Shown here: one piece after another, positions 7,201 through 7,806 of the stretch | Layout of the letters: every line of letters starts with the position of its first letter | Numbering within the stretch: the stretch's first letter is position 1 | Origin: Verrucomicrobiales bacterium | GTDB taxonomy: Bacteria > Verrucomicrobiota > Verrucomicrobiia > Limisphaerales > SXQI01 | Assembly (NCBI GenBank): GCA_028293365.1 | Contig: JAQGOX010000598.1 | Coordinates: 1-7,806, forward strand | Length of the DNA stretch: 7,806 nt | Direction: 5' to 3' | The notes under the pieces: model-generated | Database searches by the model: none | Told to the model about the DNA's origin: nothing | Seen by the model: only the letters and a program-made list of their open reading frames with translations | Translations under genes and position numbers: made by a program

Positions 7201-7806
7201 CGCTGAGTAACGTTCTGGGGGACCGATTGCCTTTGGCCCGCAAATTGGAAATCAACACTTTGGAATCAAGCATTTTTCTCAATCGCGGTGATCATTTCGA
7301 AATTCAAAAGCTTCCTGCTGAAGCGCAAATGGCTCCTGCTTTCGGTGTCAATGTGGCGGACTTCGACGGTGACGGCCGCGAGGATTTATTTCTAAGCCAA
7401 AACTTTTTTGCCACACGGCCAGGGGTGCCCCGTTTGGATGCAGGTCGAGGGTTGTTATTGCGCGGGGATGGAACCGGCCGGTTCACGCCGGTTGCCGGGG
7501 AGGATTCGGGCCTTTTGATCTACGGCGAGCAACGCGGTGCAGCAATTTGCGATTTTAATGAGGATGGCCGCCCCGATCTCGTTGTCACCCAAAACGGGGC
7601 TGCAACTAAACTTTATCAGAATAATTCTGGACGGGTCGGCATTAGAATTCGTTTATCGGGTCCTCGGGAGAATCCTCATGGTATTGGCGCCTCGATTCGA
7701 ATTTCATCGAAGGGCCATTCCGGGCCTGCACGAGAGATACATGCGGGTTCTGGCTGGTGGTCTCACGATTCCGCAATTGAAGTCATGGCGCCTCTGGATG
7801 CTCCTG
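4215..7806 (+). CDS. Giant secreted VCBS/FG-GAP repeat protein with two ASPIC/UnbV domains (CRTAC1-like), 3' end outside the window
   Basis: One uninterrupted frame of 1197 codons runs from ATG 4215 to the window edge. That ATG is the first start after the in-frame TGA (4200) of the cytochrome gene. A signal peptide ends near residue 26 (LLG|QD) and has no lipobox Cys, so the product is exported. Calcium-loop motifs of the form DxDxDGxxD start at residues 89, 140, 191, 293, 345, 426 and 525, followed by an ASPIC/UnbV domain (554-639: VGAKV, a GG.Y.SG turn, VSWRSGKVQ). A second set has loops at 697, 860, 911, 1049 and 1113, plus two degenerate ones near 800 and 945, followed by a second ASPIC/UnbV start at 1141 (GIGASIRI). 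This implies two calcium-stabilised beta-propellers in tandem, a layout I recall from long CRTAC1-like proteins of Bacteroidota and relatives, also marked here by SSSSMGVDFADID and SDWSWSP. The role is probably extracellular binding or adhesion; no catalytic motif was seen. Only a few tens of residues should be missing at the C-terminus. Confidence 0.92.
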   Translation, partial: MKDRSLHCAGGIFCFIALFASVHLLGQDLTWHAEKGYRWATLPSVTASAPGFTRLAPENTHILFTNRLSELSIASNRVLANGSGVAVGDFDQDGWPDIFFCGLESPNALYRNLGNWQFQDVTAEAGLGSEQSSRGAVFADIDGDGFPDLLVSTVNRGVRCYINQHNGKFIETTQNAGTASKFGSMTMALADIDGNGTLDLYVANYRPDDMRDRGRFTLPAVKGKPVIPASEKDHFILRNGQLFEYGQPDQLFLNDGKGQFHPALWNDGTFLDELGQKLDDAPLDWGLSASFRDVNGDGAPDLYVCNDYWTPDRFWINDGHGHFKAIAPLALRKSSSSSMGVDFADIDRDGFLDFFAVDMLSGNPQLRKRQSLADRPAQSIVGAIEDRPQVIRNTLFHGRSDGTYAEIANFAGLAGSDWSWSPQFLDVDLDGFEDLVISAGHFRDVQDLDAQAQIQARQHPWTGFKSEAERQAAYTRELMEHYRLYPPLDMPIKSFHNLRGVRFEESTTTWGLAELAIHHGMAVGDFDRDGDLDLVVNNLNSAAGVYRNNVSRGRLAVRLKGVSPNTEGVGAKVTLVHGAVELQSTELVSGGRYLSGSEPLVVFATEGGSGPLVLKVSWRSGKVQQIDGVQPARLYEIDESSAVASSLPAKSQPNPLFEDRSSALNHRHAESGFDDFQRQPLLPFKLSQNGPGIAWFDLDGDGHDDLIIGAGAGFPPSVYKSDGRGSFTSLPVSADLAGTSDYSGFVGMNDRTGKSFLLAGLTGYENKGSNNLIRFGFRDATVASEKLGLQIATASALALGLDEKGAGLVLFVGGGVNPGRYPVGSPSRILRYNGNEWSVDVENSAFISSLGIVNSAVWTDFNGDGVPELVVTSEWGPVRIFQWRGRRLFDITSETGLSEYTGLWKGITAGDFDGDGRMDLVVANWGLNSSYVASARKPLTLYHGEMAQPGVMDVIETEWDSARNELTPTRQITDLAASLPFLLERFSSHLTYSQASLSNVLGDRLPLARKLEINTLESSIFLNRGDHFEIQKLPAEAQMAPAFGVNVADFDGDGREDLFLSQNFFATRPGVPRLDAGRGLLLRGDGTGRFTPVAGEDSGLLIYGEQRGAAICDFNEDGRPDLVVTQNGAATKLYQNNSGRVGIRIRLSGPRENPHGIGASIRISSKGHSGPAREIHAGSGWWSHDSAIEVMAPLDAP
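4479..5813 (+). repeat. First set of seven calcium-loop (VCBS/FG-GAP) repeats in the giant protein
   Basis: Seven loops fit D-x-[DN]-x-[DN]-G-x-x-D: DFDQDGWPD (residue 89), DIDGDGFPD (140), DIDGNGTLD (191), DVNGDGAPD (293), DIDRDGFLD (345), DVDLDGFED (426) and DFDRDGDLD (525). Each is followed by a hydrophobic strand such as LVVN or FFAVDM. This is a protein-level repeat; the DNA is diverged, so it is old rather than a recent tandem duplication. Seven loops over about 440 residues fit a seven-bladed propeller of the integrin-alpha/CRTAC1 type. Confidence 0.8.
5874..6131 (+). other. First ASPIC/UnbV domain (within the giant protein)
   Basis: Residues 554-639 show the family pattern: an opening strand RLAVRLKG, then EGVGAKVTL, a GGRYLSGSEP turn, FATEGGS in the place of the usual FGLG, VSWRSGKVQQI with Arg where Pro is common in WPSG, and a closing RLYEID strand. 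It closes the first propeller set and separates it from the second. Confidence 0.82.
6303..7577 (+). repeat. Second set of calcium-loop repeats in the giant protein, two of them degenerate
   Basis: Intact loops are DLDGDGHDD (residue 697), DFNGDGVPE (860, with Glu last), DFDGDGRMD (911), DFDGDGRED (1049) and DFNEDGRPD (1113). Two further positions look like decayed loops: GLDEKGAGL (800-808) keeps only the third-position Asp and the Gly, and EMAQPGVMD (945-953) keeps Glu, Gly and the last Asp. Counting these, the second set also has seven blades. Family-like flanks are present, such as VGGGVNPGRYP and ANWGLNSSY. Confidence 0.75.
7635..7806 (+). other. Second ASPIC/UnbV domain, cut by the window end
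   Basis: From residue 1141, VGIRIRLSG, NPHGIGASIRIS and a later HAGSGWWSHDS stretch (the position of the GG/RGY turn in the first domain) match the start and middle of an ASPIC/UnbV domain. The closing strands lie beyond the window. Confidence 0.7.

Noticed and set aside
1..7806. Search for tRNA, rRNA, riboswitch, CRISPR, insertion sequence or phage signatures
   Set aside because: No cloverleaf-like segment, regularly spaced direct repeats, terminal inverted repeats or transposase/integrase motifs were seen by eye; coding density leaves almost no room outside the divergent spacer.

Overview
The window looks like chromosomal DNA of a free-living heterotroph, most likely a member of the Verrucomicrobiota (Pedosphaera/Limisphaera-like), or otherwise the wider Planctomycetota-Verrucomicrobiota group. 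The basis is gene content: a secreted ThuA-like protein, a ketose-epimerase-like TIM barrel, a DUF1573 domain joined to a c-type cytochrome, and a very large VCBS/ASPIC-UnbV protein, all typical of those phyla. Shine-Dalgarno sequences are poor, GC is near 50% by eye, and the standard code is used. This assignment is inference from families, not from a marker gene.

Layout. Two transcription units diverge from a short spacer at about 3278-3368. Leftward (minus strand) runs a tightly packed unit: secreted ThuA-like protein (2495-3277), 11-base gap, D-tagatose/D-psicose 3-epimerase-like protein (1632-2483, GTG start), 4-base gap, and an enlarged MFS transporter (50-1627). Rightward (plus strand) runs a secreted DUF1573-diheme cytochrome c fusion (3369-4202), a 12-base gap, and a giant secreted protein (4215 to beyond the window end). 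The giant protein is open for 1197 codons without a stop and carries two successive sets of calcium-loop (FG-GAP/VCBS) repeats, each ending in an ASPIC/UnbV domain.

How the parts may work together. The left unit reads as sugar or sugar-derivative handling: an exported ThuA-like protein, a transporter, and a cytoplasmic ketose/keto-sugar epimerase. The right unit reads as an extracytoplasmic redox and binding pair: an electron-carrying cytochrome with a DUF1573 beta-sandwich, and a long calcium-stabilised double beta-propeller. The shared divergent spacer suggests, but does not prove, common control. No RNA gene, mobile element, CRISPR array or phage sequence was seen. The families are individually known; the least ordinary features are the double-propeller protein, the closely spaced pair of haem motifs, and the expanded transporter.
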